A stretch of DNA of 64,000 nucleotides from Segatella copri (GTDB lineage: Bacteria; Bacteroidota; Bacteroidia; Bacteroidales; Bacteroidaceae), in the NCBI RefSeq assembly GCF_019249795.2, contig NZ_CP156891.1:651001-715000 (forward strand), read 5' to 3'. Both the position numbers and the translations under genes were made by a program. The notes beneath the pieces were generated by a model, which was not told the DNA's origin, ran no database searches, and worked only from the letters and a program-made list of their open reading frames with translations. This document shows, in pieces, positions 1 through 8,121 of the stretch (positions are counted from its first letter, which is position 1; each line of letters starts with the position of its first letter).

Positions 1-261
1 GATGCCTTGATGTACTTTACGGGTCGTATATACCGGTAGATGATAGTCAGTACTCAGACTCCCCACCGACTTTACATGGTCGGCGTGGTCATGGGTGATG
101 AGGACGTGATGCACATCCTCGAAGCGAAGTCCATAGTTATGGAAATGCTTCTTCAATATTCTTATTCCTACTCCTACGTCTATCAGTATCGAATCCGTAT
201 CAGTGTAAAGATAATAGCAATTGCCACTACTTCCACTGCCAAAGGATATAAATTTCAGCAT
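1..261 (-). CDS. MBL-fold metallo-hydrolase, WalJ/YycJ-like (3' part beyond window)
   Basis: The minus strand from an ATG at 261 is open to the window edge (87 codons). The N-terminus reads SFGSGSSGNCYYL, the characteristic opening of the YycJ/WalJ branch of the metallo-beta-lactamase fold. About 50 residues later comes LITHDHADHV, which supplies the HxHxDH metal-binding signature. Family members are cytoplasmic metal-dependent hydrolases or nucleases linked to cell-wall and DNA-repair phenotypes; the substrate here is unknown. The rest of the protein lies to the left of the window. The strand opposite also has an open frame, but it lacks any recognisable motif. Identification at family level is firm; the precise role is not. 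Confidence 0.85.
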   Translation of the reverse strand, partial: MLKFISFGSGSSGNCYYLYTDTDSILIDVGVGIRILKKHFHNYGLRFEDVHHVLITHDHADHVKSVGSLSTDYHLPVYTTRKVHQGI

Positions 262-321
262 TTTAATTGTTATTTTCCATGCAAAGTTAGCAAAAAAGAT
301 TCTTATTACAAAGTTTTTTAC

Positions 322-329
322 TATCTTTG
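322..329 (+). promoter_or_regulatory. Bacteroidota -7 element (TATCTTTG) for the lipoprotein gene
   Basis: TATCTTTG matches TAnnTTTG and lies about 46 nt upstream of the chosen ATG at 375. No good TTTG -33 element is visible 19-20 bp upstream. Confidence 0.6.
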
Positions 330-374
330 TGCCGAAATATCGCAAAAAAATAGAATTTTTAAGATTTGAGAATC

Positions 375-830
375 ATGATGAAGAAGTCGATGATAGGTTT
401 ATGCATAGCTGTGGCATGCATGACCGCAAGTATATTCAGCCTTTCGGGCTGTGAACCTCACGAAGGCAGCGAGGACCAGCTGAAGGCAGATGTTGATTCG
501 TTTGCCAACAATTATTTCAACTGGCATTTCCCGAAAGCCGTGAAGTATTGCACCCAGGAATCGGAGCGCTGGCTGCGTTATGCTGCAAGTAATGTGAACG
601 AGACCGACGTGGAACTGCTGCGCCAGAAACCGGAGGATGCCAGCATCGAGATTACGGATATTGATTTCGGTGACGATGAAACAAGTGCCACCGTTACCCT
701 TACGGTTCATAATTTTCTGCAGATGGACAGCATCGGGCAGGATCCGCAGCTCATAGAACAGGCCGATTTCCAACTGCCGATGTGTATGGAAAAGGGGCTC
801 TGGAAGATTAAGTTGGAAAAATTGCCTTGA
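375..830 (+). CDS. Small exported lipoprotein of unknown function
   Basis: The product has 151 residues from the ATG at 375; an ATG at 378 is also possible, and an upstream TTG at 366 is not needed. The N-terminus has two lysines, a hydrophobic stretch and the lipobox LSGC, so it should be a lipidated envelope protein. The mature part (about 125 residues) looks like an NTF2-like fold: a helix with NNYFNWHF followed by strands such as ATVTLTVHNFL and ending GLWKIKLEKLP. This resembles the DUF4878-type lipoproteins common in Bacteroidota, but that is a resemblance by eye only. It is followed by a strong terminator hairpin and is probably monocistronic. Confidence 0.75.
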   Translation: MMKKSMIGLCIAVACMTASIFSLSGCEPHEGSEDQLKADVDSFANNYFNWHFPKAVKYCTQESERWLRYAASNVNETDVELLRQKPEDASIEITDIDFGDDETSATVTLTVHNFLQMDSIGQDPQLIEQADFQLPMCMEKGLWKIKLEKLP

Positions 831-838
831 AAAAAGTA

Positions 839-890
839 AGGAGTTTCTGAGGGGCATCATAATCAAAAAAGATGCCCTACAGAAACTCCT
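839..890. terminator. Bidirectional hairpin terminator
   Basis: Arms 839-858 and 871-890 pair over 20 positions with two mismatches around a 12-nt A-rich loop. The hairpin lies between the lipoprotein gene and the convergent tamL gene. Confidence 0.75.
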
Positions 891-892
891 GG

Positions 893-918
893 CTATAAAC
901 TATTAACTATAAACTATT
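893..918. repeat. A/T-rich short repeat (CTATAAACTATTAA-type)
   Basis: Two copies of TATAAACTATTA lie head to tail in the intergenic region. The same word family makes the long inverted repeat at 5830-5895. Confidence 0.6.
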
Positions 919-926
919 AGCTGCAT

Positions 927-3107
927 TTAGAACGGCAAACCTACTGCGAAATGGAAGGCGAAATCGCGGTCTAGTTTCGGGTGGATAATCGCCCAATGCT
1001 CTTCCTTCGTTCCGTAGGCTGGATTGATTGCCTTCATACCCATATCCAGACGGAGGATGAAGTAATCGAAATTCAACCTGAGACCTAAGCCATAGGCTAC
1101 AGCTATCTGCTTGTAGAATTCATCTATCTTGAACTGGCCACCAGGCTGATCCTGATAATTGCGAAGTGTCCAGATATTACCGGCATCGATAAACGCTGCA
1201 CCCTCAAACTTCCAGAAGAGCGAAGTGCGATATTCGGCATTCAAGTCGAGCTTCACATCACCCGTCTGGTTGATGAAATCTATTCTACCGTCAGTTCCCT
1301 TAAACTTGCCCGGACCTAATTCTCTTACGCCCCAACCTCTTACCGAGTTGGCACCACCCGAGAAATAACGCTTTTCGAAAGGCAACACCGTACTGTTGCC
1401 GTAAGGATAAGCCACACCGATACCCGCATGCAGCGCCAGAGCATTGCGCTTATCAAACTGCATCAGGTGGGTATAATCTACATCAAACTTGGCATACTGG
1501 GCATAAGCTATATTAAATAATGTACGCTGTCCCTGGCTGTTCACCTTGAAACCAAATGTCTTGGAAACACCGCTCAGCAGATTGCCCGAACTCTCTACAT
1601 TCACTCGCACAGCATCTACCCCATCGCTATAACTCAAACCGAAACCCATCTTCATGATAAACAGGTCTTCGTAATTGTAGCGGAGGATGGCATTTCTGTT
1701 TTCTGCATTATCAAGATAGTCTCTCTTGAAAGTCTCGGATATCCATGGCATATACACATAGTTGAGATCGAGCAGGTCGAAACGCCAGGCCAGGTGATGA
1801 CGCGGTTCTGTCCAGCGATAACGCCAGGCAGTAGAGAATACGCGGCGATGAAACTCCGGACGGTTCTGAAGATTCCAACTTGCCGACAACTCGCTGTTTG
1901 CCGTCTGTCTTCTTCTGAAATTTCTTGAAAGGAAAGGCGCCAAGAAACGAGGGAAAACCAGTTTGCCTTCAACCGAATATTCAGTATAGTTCTGATCCTG
2001 ATACCCCTCCAGACCGGTAATGGCCTCGTAGGCTCCACGAAGTTCGATGCTCAACTGCTCACTACCTCTGAAGAGATTTCGGTTGGTATAAGTGAGCGAA
2101 GCTGCAGCTCCCAAGTCGCCCGCCGTATTGGTTCCCTCCGGCTGGAAGGCGATGGTAGAAGGCTTGTTGGTACTGATCTGGATATTGCAATCCATCTGCC
2201 GGCTGATGCTGTTCCTCTCCATTCCGTTCTCCGTAACCAGGTTGCTGTCAGGAACTTCAGAGAATCTGATGTTGGTATACTTCACCGCCTGCAGACGGGC
2301 AAAGTTGTTATAGGTACGCTGCAAGGCGGCGGCACTGTAGGGACGGCCTTCTCTGAGGGCAGTGGCATTGAGCAAAACCTGATGGCGCAGATGGATTCGG
2401 TCGCTGTCATTACTCAGATAGTTGATGTTTCTGATTTCATATCGGGGATGATCAACCTCAGGAGCATTACTGTTTGCCTTATACTTCATCAGGTGGAGCG
2501 TCAGGGCGATATCCTTCTGTCCCGCAATCGTATCGGCAGAAAATTGGATAAAATCTTTATGAAAGCGGAAATAGCCATCATTGGTCAGAAGGCTGGAGAT
2601 ACGCCTGCGCTCATTATCCAATGTTTCTACCGTAAATCTCATACCCGGCTTAATCTGCTGATTATCGGGATTATCGAGATGCAGAAGTTGCTGGATATGT
2701 TCATCTTCCACCTCATATTTCACCTTACCTATCATAAAAGGTTCTCCGGGATGCAACAGATAGGTAGCATCCAGTTTCTTTCCTTTCTTGGTGGTATAGA
2801 GCGACACCCCAGCATGCATGAAGCCCTGGTTCTGCATGGCGGTAATCAGATCCTGACAGGAGAGCCGTGCCTGCAAAGTATCGTAGATGACAGGTTTCTT
2901 GCTGAAAGGATTCTTGAAGAGCGAGAAGAGTTTCGGTTTCTCTTTCTGGCGCACATACTGCTTGAGCGCCCCGGCATTATACCCTGCCGAGTCGCTCTTC
3001 ACTTCTACCTTATTTAATATATACTCCCCTTCCGGCACCATTTTGCTTGAAGAACAAGATGCTATGAGCAGCGGCAAGGCAAGTAATGAAATCTTCTGTA
3101 TTTTCAA
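927..3107 (-). CDS. tamL: BamA/TamA-family outer-membrane lipoprotein (TamL-like)
   Basis: This is an Omp85-superfamily protein of 726 residues. It has a lipoprotein signal peptide (lipobox LIASC, then SSSKMVPEGEYILNKVEV), POTRA-like domains over roughly residues 25-300, and a C-terminal 16-strand-type barrel with the conserved RGW motif (GGANSVRGWGVRELGPG) and terminal phenylalanine. TamL proteins act in the outer membrane with a TamB-like periplasmic protein in envelope biogenesis. The start is placed at a TTG (3107) because the longer frame from 3143 begins inside the promoter -7 element. From the TTG the sequence gives MKIQKISLLALPLLIASC, a clean lipoprotein signal. It is divergent from the RNA methyltransferase, an arrangement common in the phylum. 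Confidence 0.88.
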   Translation of the reverse strand: MKIQKISLLALPLLIASCSSSKMVPEGEYILNKVEVKSDSAGYNAGALKQYVRQKEKPKLFSLFKNPFSKKPVIYDTLQARLSCQDLITAMQNQGFMHAGVSLYTTKKGKKLDATYLLHPGEPFMIGKVKYEVEDEHIQQLLHLDNPDNQQIKPGMRFTVETLDNERRRISSLLTNDGYFRFHKDFIQFSADTIAGQKDIALTLHLMKYKANSNAPEVDHPRYEIRNINYLSNDSDRIHLRHQVLLNATALREGRPYSAAALQRTYNNFARLQAVKYTNIRFSEVPDSNLVTENGMERNSISRQMDCNIQISTNKPSTIAFQPEGTNTAGDLGAAASLTYTNRNLFRGSEQLSIELRGAYEAITGLEGYQDQNYTEYSVEGKLVFPRFLAPFLSRNFRRRQTANSELSASWNLQNRPEFHRRVFSTAWRYRWTEPRHHLAWRFDLLDLNYVYMPWISETFKRDYLDNAENRNAILRYNYEDLFIMKMGFGLSYSDGVDAVRVNVESSGNLLSGVSKTFGFKVNSQGQRTLFNIAYAQYAKFDVDYTHLMQFDKRNALALHAGIGVAYPYGNSTVLPFEKRYFSGGANSVRGWGVRELGPGKFKGTDGRIDFINQTGDVKLDLNAEYRTSLFWKFEGAAFIDAGNIWTLRNYQDQPGGQFKIDEFYKQIAVAYGLGLRLNFDYFILRLDMGMKAINPAYGTKEEHWAIIHPKLDRDFAFHFAVGLPF

Positions 3108-3129
3108 AATATCTATCGTTTTTGATATG

Positions 3130-3160
3130 CAAAGATAATGCAAAACAAATTAAATACAAA
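3130..3160 (-). promoter_or_regulatory. Promoter of tamL
   Basis: On the minus strand TATCTTTG (3137-3130) is preceded by TTTG (3160-3157) with a 19-bp spacer, which is the Bacteroidota sigma-ABfr consensus. It fixes the tamL start downstream of 3130. Confidence 0.8.
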
Positions 3161-3178
3161 ATATTTAGCACTTTTTAT

Positions 3179-3209
3179 TTTGAAATGTCTATATTTTATG
3201 TTACCTTTG
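3179..3209 (+). promoter_or_regulatory. Promoter of the RNA methyltransferase gene
   Basis: TTTG at 3179-3182 and TACCTTTG at 3202-3209 are separated by 19 bp. The ATG follows at 3232, giving a short leader. Confidence 0.8.
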
Positions 3210-3231
3210 CACACATATAGACAAAAAATAA

Positions 3232-3981
3232 ATGATTAGCAAGAATAAAATAAAGTACATACGTTCGCTCGAACTGAAGAAGAACAGAAATAAAGAAGGA
3301 AAGTTCGTGGCAGAAGGTTTCAAGGTGGTAGACGATCTGCTCGCTCTGCAACCTGCCGACCTGATTGTGGCTACCGGCGAATGGCTCCGGGGCAAACACT
3401 TCGGGGCTGAAACCGAAGTGATAGAGGTTACTGATGAAGAACTGAAGAAGGTAAGTTTCCTGCAACATCCGCAGCAGGTGCTTGCCGTATTCAGACAGGC
3501 AACATCAGGAGATTACTCTATTAATACCAGCGAACTGAGTCTGGCGCTTGACGGCGTTCAGGACCCAGGCAATCTGGGCACCATCATCCGCATCGCCGAC
3601 TGGTTTGGCATCACCCATATCTACTGCAGTCAGGATACTGCCGACGTATACAATCCGAAGGTGGTGCAGGCCACGATGGGCAGCATAGCAAGAGTGAAGG
3701 TAGAATATGGCGACCTGCTGGGACTGGTAGAATCACTTCCAGCCGACGTTCCCGTTTACGGCACCCTGCTCGATGGCGACAACATCTATCAGCAAAAGCT
3801 CGAAAACCGAGGACTTATCGTAATGGGAAACGAAGGAAAAGGCATCTCGCCAGAACTGGCAAAGAAGGTGAACCACAAGTTGCTCATCCCTAACTTTCCG
3901 GAAGGTAGAGCTACCGCCGACAGTCTGAATGTGGCTATCGCTACCGCCATTACCTGCTCAGAATTCAGAAGAAACTTTTAA
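3232..3981 (+). CDS. TrmH/SpoU-family RNA 2'-O-methyltransferase
   Basis: A 249-residue SPOUT methyltransferase that uses S-adenosylmethionine to methylate ribose 2'-OH groups in tRNA or rRNA. An N-terminal substrate-binding domain (about residues 1-95, KFVAEGFKVVDDLL) is followed by the knotted catalytic domain. Its three motifs are visible: DGVQDPGNLGTIIRIADWFG, IVMGNEGKGIS and ADSLNVAIATAI. The target nucleotide cannot be told from the sequence. The start follows a consensus promoter at 3179-3209. It is divergent from tamL, a gene pair often seen together in Bacteroidota. Confidence 0.9.
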   Translation: MISKNKIKYIRSLELKKNRNKEGKFVAEGFKVVDDLLALQPADLIVATGEWLRGKHFGAETEVIEVTDEELKKVSFLQHPQQVLAVFRQATSGDYSINTSELSLALDGVQDPGNLGTIIRIADWFGITHIYCSQDTADVYNPKVVQATMGSIARVKVEYGDLLGLVESLPADVPVYGTLLDGDNIYQQKLENRGLIVMGNEGKGISPELAKKVNHKLLIPNFPEGRATADSLNVAIATAITCSEFRRNF

Positions 3982-4015
3982 AGGTAAAAGGGTAAAAAAG
4001 TAAAAGAGTAAACAA
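3982..4015. repeat. Short AAAGGTAAAAGGGTAAA-type intergenic repeat
   Basis: Four degenerate units of the form AAAGnGTAAA lie head to tail directly after the methyltransferase stop. A related word family occurs at 17975-18026 and 59925-59970. Confidence 0.5.
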
Positions 4016-4047
4016 AAGCGATAATTAGAAATTAAAACAAGATAGTT

Positions 4048-4725
4048 ATGGAAGTAAATGAATTATTTAAGCACAGAAGTATAACTTCCTGCATGAGAGC
4101 ATCATACGATACCATAACAAGTGACTTCAGATCACTTGTAAAACAGACATGGACTACCCATGTTCCATTTGCTGTATTGCTGGCTATCGTACTCTATTTC
4201 CTCCTCCCCAACAAACCGCTTCACGATTGGGGAGCCGTAAATCCGATGGCTTCGTTCATCCTGCAAACCATCATTTACGGAGCCACTATCGTAATGGCTA
4301 TCGTATCATTCTGGCATCTCCTGCCAAGAAAGCAACTGTGTCCTAAGGGCGAAAAGCGCAAGATAAGAAAATCCCTCCTCCGCATTCTCCGCCACTTCGG
4401 AGGTTTCTTTCTGACCAGTTTTCTCGGCATGATTATCGTAGGCATCGCTACCTTTATCGCAGCCCTGCCTTCCATCATCCTCATCATCGCACAGTTCTAT
4501 TCACAGCTCGGTGCGCTTGATGGTGACCCGCTCGGTGTGCCGGGTTATTTCACCCCACTCCTCTTCCTGGTGTTTACCATCACCTTCCTGCTCATCATCT
4601 ACGCCCTGAGCTGGCTCGGCATTTCACTTGCCTATCAATTCGGCTCTTACAAGGTGCAAGACGAAGAGAAGAAGAGAATGAAGGAAAGCCAGAAGATGGC
4701 AACCGCAGAAATTGAAAAATATTAA
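4048..4725 (+). CDS. Multi-pass inner-membrane protein of unknown function
   Basis: A 225-residue protein with four clear membrane segments: about residues 38-53 ([15 protein letters not shown]), 67-90 ([22 protein letters not shown]), 117-150 (a long hydrophobic run including [26 protein letters not shown]) and 170-195 ([23 protein letters not shown]). A basic loop ([19 protein letters not shown]) sits between segments two and three, and the C-terminal tail is charged and probably cytoplasmic. I do not recognise the family. It lies 23 bp upstream of hisB on the same strand and may be cotranscribed, although it has no apparent link to histidine synthesis. Confidence 0.75.
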   Translation: MEVNELFKHRSITSCMRASYDTITSDFRSLVKQTWTTHVPFAVLLAIVLYFLLPNKPLHDWGAVNPMASFILQTIIYGATIVMAIVSFWHLLPRKQLCPKGEKRKIRKSLLRILRHFGGFFLTSFLGMIIVGIATFIAALPSIILIIAQFYSQLGALDGDPLGVPGYFTPLLFLVFTITFLLIIYALSWLGISLAYQFGSYKVQDEEKKRMKESQKMATAEIEKY

Positions 4726-4748
4726 TCGTATTAACATATATAAGAGAC

Positions 4749-5825
4749 ATGAAACAGACAAGATTACTCTTTATCGACCGCGATGGAACTCTGATTCAGG
4801 AACCAGAGGATGAACAGATTGACAGCTTCAAGAAGCTGGTATTCACCAAGGGCGTGTTCCGCAATCTCTCCTTCATTGCCCAGCACACCGACTACGAGCT
4901 GGTGATGGTGAGCAACCAGGACGGCTTGGGTACCGACTCCTTTCCGGAAGATACCTTCTGGCCTGTACACAACTTCATCATCCAGACCCTGGAGAGCGAA
5001 GGCATCCACTTTGCCAAGCAGCACATCGACCGCCACTTCCCTAAAGATAACTCGCCGATGCGCAAGCCAGGAACAGGCATGCTGACTGAATATATCGACA
5101 ACCCTGCCTACGATATGGCAAACAGTTATGTAATCGGCGACCGTGAAACCGATGCCCAGCTTGCCGAGAACCTGGGTTGCAAGAGTCTGATTCTCGGAAA
5201 AGACGGCATGGACTGGGATAAGATTGCTGAGATTCTCTTTGCCGGCGACCGCATCGCAGAAGTGAAGCGCACCACCAAGGAAACGGATATCTACATCAAG
5301 GTAAATCTCGATGGTTCAGGAAAATGCGACATTTCTACCGGTCTCGGTTTCTTCGACCACATGCTAGAACAGATAGGCAAGCACGGCATGATGGACCTCA
5401 CCATCCATACCAAGGGCGACCTCTATGTGGATGAGCATCATACCATTGAGGATACGGGTATTGCACTGGGCGAATGCCTGCTGCAGGCTTTAGGTGATAA
5501 GCGCGGAATAGAAAGATACGGCTACAGTCTGCCGATGGACGACTGTCTCTGTCAGGTAGCATTGGATTTCGGTGGCCGTCCATGGCTGATTTGGGATGCC
5601 GAGTTCCACAGAGAGAAGGTTGGCGAAATGCCAACCGAGATGTTCAAGCATTTCTTCAAGAGTCTGAGTGATGCAGCAAAGATGAACCTCAATATCAAGG
5701 CTGAAGGCGAAAATGAGCATCACAAGATAGAAGGCATCTTCAAGGCACTTGCCCGTTCGCTGAAAATGGCGGTAAAGAGAGACATCTACCACTTCGAGCT
5801 TCCTAGTTCTAAGGGAATGCTGTAA
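4749..5825 (+). CDS. hisB: Bifunctional histidinol-phosphatase / imidazoleglycerol-phosphate dehydratase
   Basis: A 358-residue HisB fusion catalysing two steps of histidine biosynthesis. The N-terminal HAD-type phosphatase (about 1-165) carries DRDGT at residues 10-14, VSNQDG and GDRETD. The C-terminal dehydratase (about 170-358) carries [28 protein letters not shown] and ENEHHKIEG, the paired His/Glu clusters that bind the metal. The length matches the enterobacterial fusion (about 355). The zinc-loop cysteines of E. coli HisB are not seen; the equivalent stretch reads [13 protein letters not shown]. No other his gene is in the window, so hisB is separated from the rest of the pathway or the cluster lies elsewhere. 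Confidence 0.95.
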   Translation: MKQTRLLFIDRDGTLIQEPEDEQIDSFKKLVFTKGVFRNLSFIAQHTDYELVMVSNQDGLGTDSFPEDTFWPVHNFIIQTLESEGIHFAKQHIDRHFPKDNSPMRKPGTGMLTEYIDNPAYDMANSYVIGDRETDAQLAENLGCKSLILGKDGMDWDKIAEILFAGDRIAEVKRTTKETDIYIKVNLDGSGKCDISTGLGFFDHMLEQIGKHGMMDLTIHTKGDLYVDEHHTIEDTGIALGECLLQALGDKRGIERYGYSLPMDDCLCQVALDFGGRPWLIWDAEFHREKVGEMPTEMFKHFFKSLSDAAKMNLNIKAEGENEHHKIEGIFKALARSLKMAVKRDIYHFELPSSKGML

Positions 5826-5829
5826 GGAA

Positions 5830-5895
5830 TTTATAGTTAAGAGTTTATAGTTTATAGATGACTGTTGCTATAAACTATAAACTCTTAACTATAAA
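5830..5895. terminator. 28-bp perfect inverted repeat between convergent genes
   Basis: Arms 5830-5857 and 5868-5895 are exact reverse complements with a 10-nt loop. They consist almost only of TATAGTT-type words. The repeat sits between hisB and the convergent porin gene and probably ends both transcripts, though it is unusually A/T-rich for a terminator. Confidence 0.7.
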
Positions 5896-5901
5896 CTATT
5901 A

Positions 5902-6963
5902 TTAGAACTTTGTCATGAACTCCACAACAATCTTATCTTTTTCTGAAACTTTAGCTATACCACCTTTACGATAGAAATATTTCTCGTAGTTGATACGGAT
6001 ATCTGAGATGAATGGCTTGGCAAGGCTCAAGGTTACACCGCCCGTAACACGATGGCGCTTATAATCATTGATCTTCAATGCACCCAGTTCTGTATCAGAA
6101 CCGCCATATCTTGTACCATCACTGTGGTCGCTCATGAAATCATATCTTGCCAAAGGCGAAACCTTCCTGATAAGGCTCTTAGGATTAGCCACCGGAATAT
6201 CATAGCATACGAAACCATCGAATGCATGAACATCGTGGAAAGCATCCTTACTGTAATGCTTGTAAAGATACTCAGCCTCAGCAATGAAACCACCCTTGTG
6301 GAAGGTGATACCGCCATCATACATCGTTACCGTAACATCAGATGGCTTGATCTTCTGGGTACTCAACACCAGGTTGACATTTGGGAAGAGGAACTGAGCC
6401 TTGGCTGAATAGTTAACGCCCTTGGTCCAGTAATCCTTCTGGTTGGTCAAACCCGAACCGTTGAAGATACCGGCATTCACCACAATTGGGAAACCTACAT
6501 TCCAGGTGTATCCGATTTCGGCACCCACGTCGCGCACGTTGCCCACCTGCTTGGCGATGAACGAGCGGTTGGCGAAGTACTGCTGATGAGGAGAACGGTG
6601 AGCATCAATAGTGAATGGCACACGCTCCTGACCAATGGTAAGCTGCAGTGTCTTCCAAGGCTTGATGCGGGTATAAGCATCGAGCATCTTGATCTTACCC
6701 TCATCACAGAGATCAATCTCAGCCTTATAACTAACCTCCTTTGTTACATTTCCTGCTACATTGATACGGGCCGTACGCACCTCAAATCGTCCCTCCCCTT
6801 CCTCGGTTTGGTATTCATACTTAGAACGGATGGTTCCACCTATCTTCATTGTCTTGACGAATTCAGGCACATTGTTTTCAAGAGAACTCTTTTCTGAGTT
6901 TTGGGCATTCATTCCCATCGACACTATAGACAGTGCTATAAACAGATACGTTTTCTTCTTCAT
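5902..6963 (-). CDS. OprO/OprP-type (phosphate-selective) outer-membrane porin
   Basis: A 353-residue protein with a signal peptide (MKKKTYLFIALSIVSMGMNAQ) and a beta-barrel rich in alternating aromatic strands, ending in phenylalanine (VVEFMTKF). Motifs such as GTIRSKYEYQTEEGEGRFEVRTARINVAGNV, TIGQERVPFTID and GNVRDVGAEIGY are typical of the phosphate-selective porin O/P family. It should form an outer-membrane channel for anions such as phosphate or polyphosphate; the substrate is inferred. It is divergent from the LRR-ppk1-ppx block and shares an upstream region with a Pho-box-like array (7140-7199), which supports a phosphate role. Confidence 0.85.
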   Translation of the reverse strand: MKKKTYLFIALSIVSMGMNAQNSEKSSLENNVPEFVKTMKIGGTIRSKYEYQTEEGEGRFEVRTARINVAGNVTKEVSYKAEIDLCDEGKIKMLDAYTRIKPWKTLQLTIGQERVPFTIDAHRSPHQQYFANRSFIAKQVGNVRDVGAEIGYTWNVGFPIVVNAGIFNGSGLTNQKDYWTKGVNYSAKAQFLFPNVNLVLSTQKIKPSDVTVTMYDGGITFHKGGFIAEAEYLYKHYSKDAFHDVHAFDGFVCYDIPVANPKSLIRKVSPLARYDFMSDHSDGTRYGGSDTELGALKINDYKRHRVTGGVTLSLAKPFISDIRINYEKYFYRKGGIAKVSEKDKIVVEFMTKF

Positions 6964-7064
6964 TTTTACCTTATATATATAGCTTAATTGATTGTTACCA
7001 ACAAGAAAGCAATCCCGTTATGAATTGAAATCCTACAAGATGCCTTTCTATTTCTTTTCGGCTG

Positions 7065-7096
7065 CAAAGATAAGAATAAAATATTTCTTTCACAAA
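7065..7096 (-). promoter_or_regulatory. Promoter of the porin gene
   Basis: On the minus strand TATCTTTG (7072-7065) is preceded by TTTG (7096-7093) with a 20-bp spacer. The predicted leader is about 95 nt. Confidence 0.75.
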
Positions 7097-7139
7097 ACAT
7101 AAGTATTAAAAAAGTGTTACATTGCCTGTTTACAAAGCG

Positions 7140-7199
7140 TGTAATATGATTGTAACGCCCGTAATATCGATGTAACATCATCGTCATAAACATGTAACC
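7140..7199. promoter_or_regulatory. Pho-box-like array of TGTAAC half-sites
   Basis: Seven-base units TGTAATA (7140), TGTAACG (7151), TGTAACA (7171), CGTCATA (7182) and TGTAACC (7193) start 11 bp apart within pairs, with a further CGTAATA at 7160. The array ends 32 bp before the -7 element of the LRR-ppk1-ppx promoter and lies upstream of the porin promoter. Direct repeats at 11-bp phase are the architecture of PhoB boxes. Regulator identity is inference. Confidence 0.5.
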
Positions 7200-7230
7200 A
7201 TCTTTTCGCTCTAGTTTAAAAATATCGCCG

Positions 7231-7238
7231 TACCTTTG
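7231..7238 (+). promoter_or_regulatory. -7 element (TACCTTTG) of the LRR-ppk1-ppx block
   Basis: TACCTTTG matches the consensus, but no good TTTG lies 19-20 bp upstream. The end of the TGTAAC array occupies the nearby space, as expected for an activator-dependent promoter. Confidence 0.7.
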
Positions 7239-7274
7239 CAACCGAAAAGAAATACAATTAACATATATGATTAT

Positions 7275-8003
7275 ATGAAGGAAAATAAAAAAGCAATTTT
7301 GGAGATTCTCAAGAAGAAGTCCAAGAAAGACGGTAAGTTTGAAAACTTGGTTCTCAACCTCGCCTTACAGAAGATTGACAGCGATAATTTTGAGTTTGAC
7401 GGCGGGGCAGTCTATACCGCCGACAAGAAGCGCTTGGTTTACTACATGAACCATGATGCCAGTTTTACGATTCCTGAGGGAGTAGAGATTATCGGAGAGA
7501 TGGCTTTCCGTGGCAAGAAACAATTGGCTCATGTCATCATCCCTAGTACGGTGAAGGAGATTGAACATGATGCATTCTATGATTGTGATGAATTGGATAA
7601 CATTTATATACCAGCCAGCGTGAAAGCTATCAAAGCATACGCTTTCGCTGAATGCGACAAACTGAAGAAGATTACTTTCGCAGGAACTCCAGAAAAGTTG
7701 AGCCGTCATACTTTCGATGACTGCGACCAGTTGCACGACATCATCGTTCCAGCAGGCAGCAGCAAGTTCTTCCGTAAAGAGCTTCACTTTATCGACGGAG
7801 ATACAGATTTCCTCGTTCTGGAAGTACCAGGCAAAGACTCTAAAGAACCTTCTAAGAACAAGAAGGACGAGAAAGTTTCTGAAAAGAAAGCTAACGCAGA
7901 GAAGAAAGAAAAGACTTCTGAAAAGAAAGCTGACTTAGAGAAGAAGGAAGCTGCTCCAGAAAAGAAAGTTGAAAAAAAGAATAAGAAAGAGTCTACAAAA
8001 TAA
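7275..8003 (+). CDS. BspA-type leucine-rich-repeat protein with lysine/glutamate-rich tail
   Basis: The product has 242 residues from the ATG at 7275; the longer frame starting at 7236 begins inside the promoter and is rejected. There is no signal peptide. Residues about 60-165 carry LRR_5/BspA-type repeats, for example FTIPEGVEIIGEMAFRGKKQL, VIIPSTVKEIEHDAFYDCDEL and IYIPASVKAIKAYAFAECDKL, each beginning at the I-P pair. The last 50 or so residues are low-complexity EKK/SEKK repeats. The fold suggests protein binding, but its cytoplasmic location is unusual because many BspA-like proteins are secreted. It precedes ppk1 by 118 bp on the same strand. Confidence 0.8.
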   Translation: MKENKKAILEILKKKSKKDGKFENLVLNLALQKIDSDNFEFDGGAVYTADKKRLVYYMNHDASFTIPEGVEIIGEMAFRGKKQLAHVIIPSTVKEIEHDAFYDCDELDNIYIPASVKAIKAYAFAECDKLKKITFAGTPEKLSRHTFDDCDQLHDIIVPAGSSKFFRKELHFIDGDTDFLVLEVPGKDSKEPSKNKKDEKVSEKKANAEKKEKTSEKKADLEKKEAAPEKKVEKKNKKESTK

Positions 8004-8036
8004 AATAACCCACAAACTTTCGAATGTGGTTCAAGA

Positions 8037-8072
8037 ACGGGCTGAAAGCCCAAAAGCCCCTAGCCCAGGGCG
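8037..8072. repeat. REP-like palindromic fragment
   Basis: CGGGCTGAAAGCCC (8038-8051) followed by TAGCCCAGGGCG resembles the G/C-rich palindromic repeat found in many Bacteroidota genomes. The second palindrome appears cut short. Family assignment is from memory. Confidence 0.4.
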
Positions 8073-8121
8073 TATGGAAAGACATTAGAAAGTTAAATAA
8101 CTCTATAATTAGCAAACGACT

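Noticed and set aside
2382..3017. 211-codon plus-strand frame opposite tamL
   Set aside because: Antisense shadow of a clearly coding POTRA region; no start signal or domain.
7236..7274. N-terminal extension of the LRR protein from 7236
   Set aside because: The start lies inside TACCTTTG; the ATG at 7275 fits the promoter.
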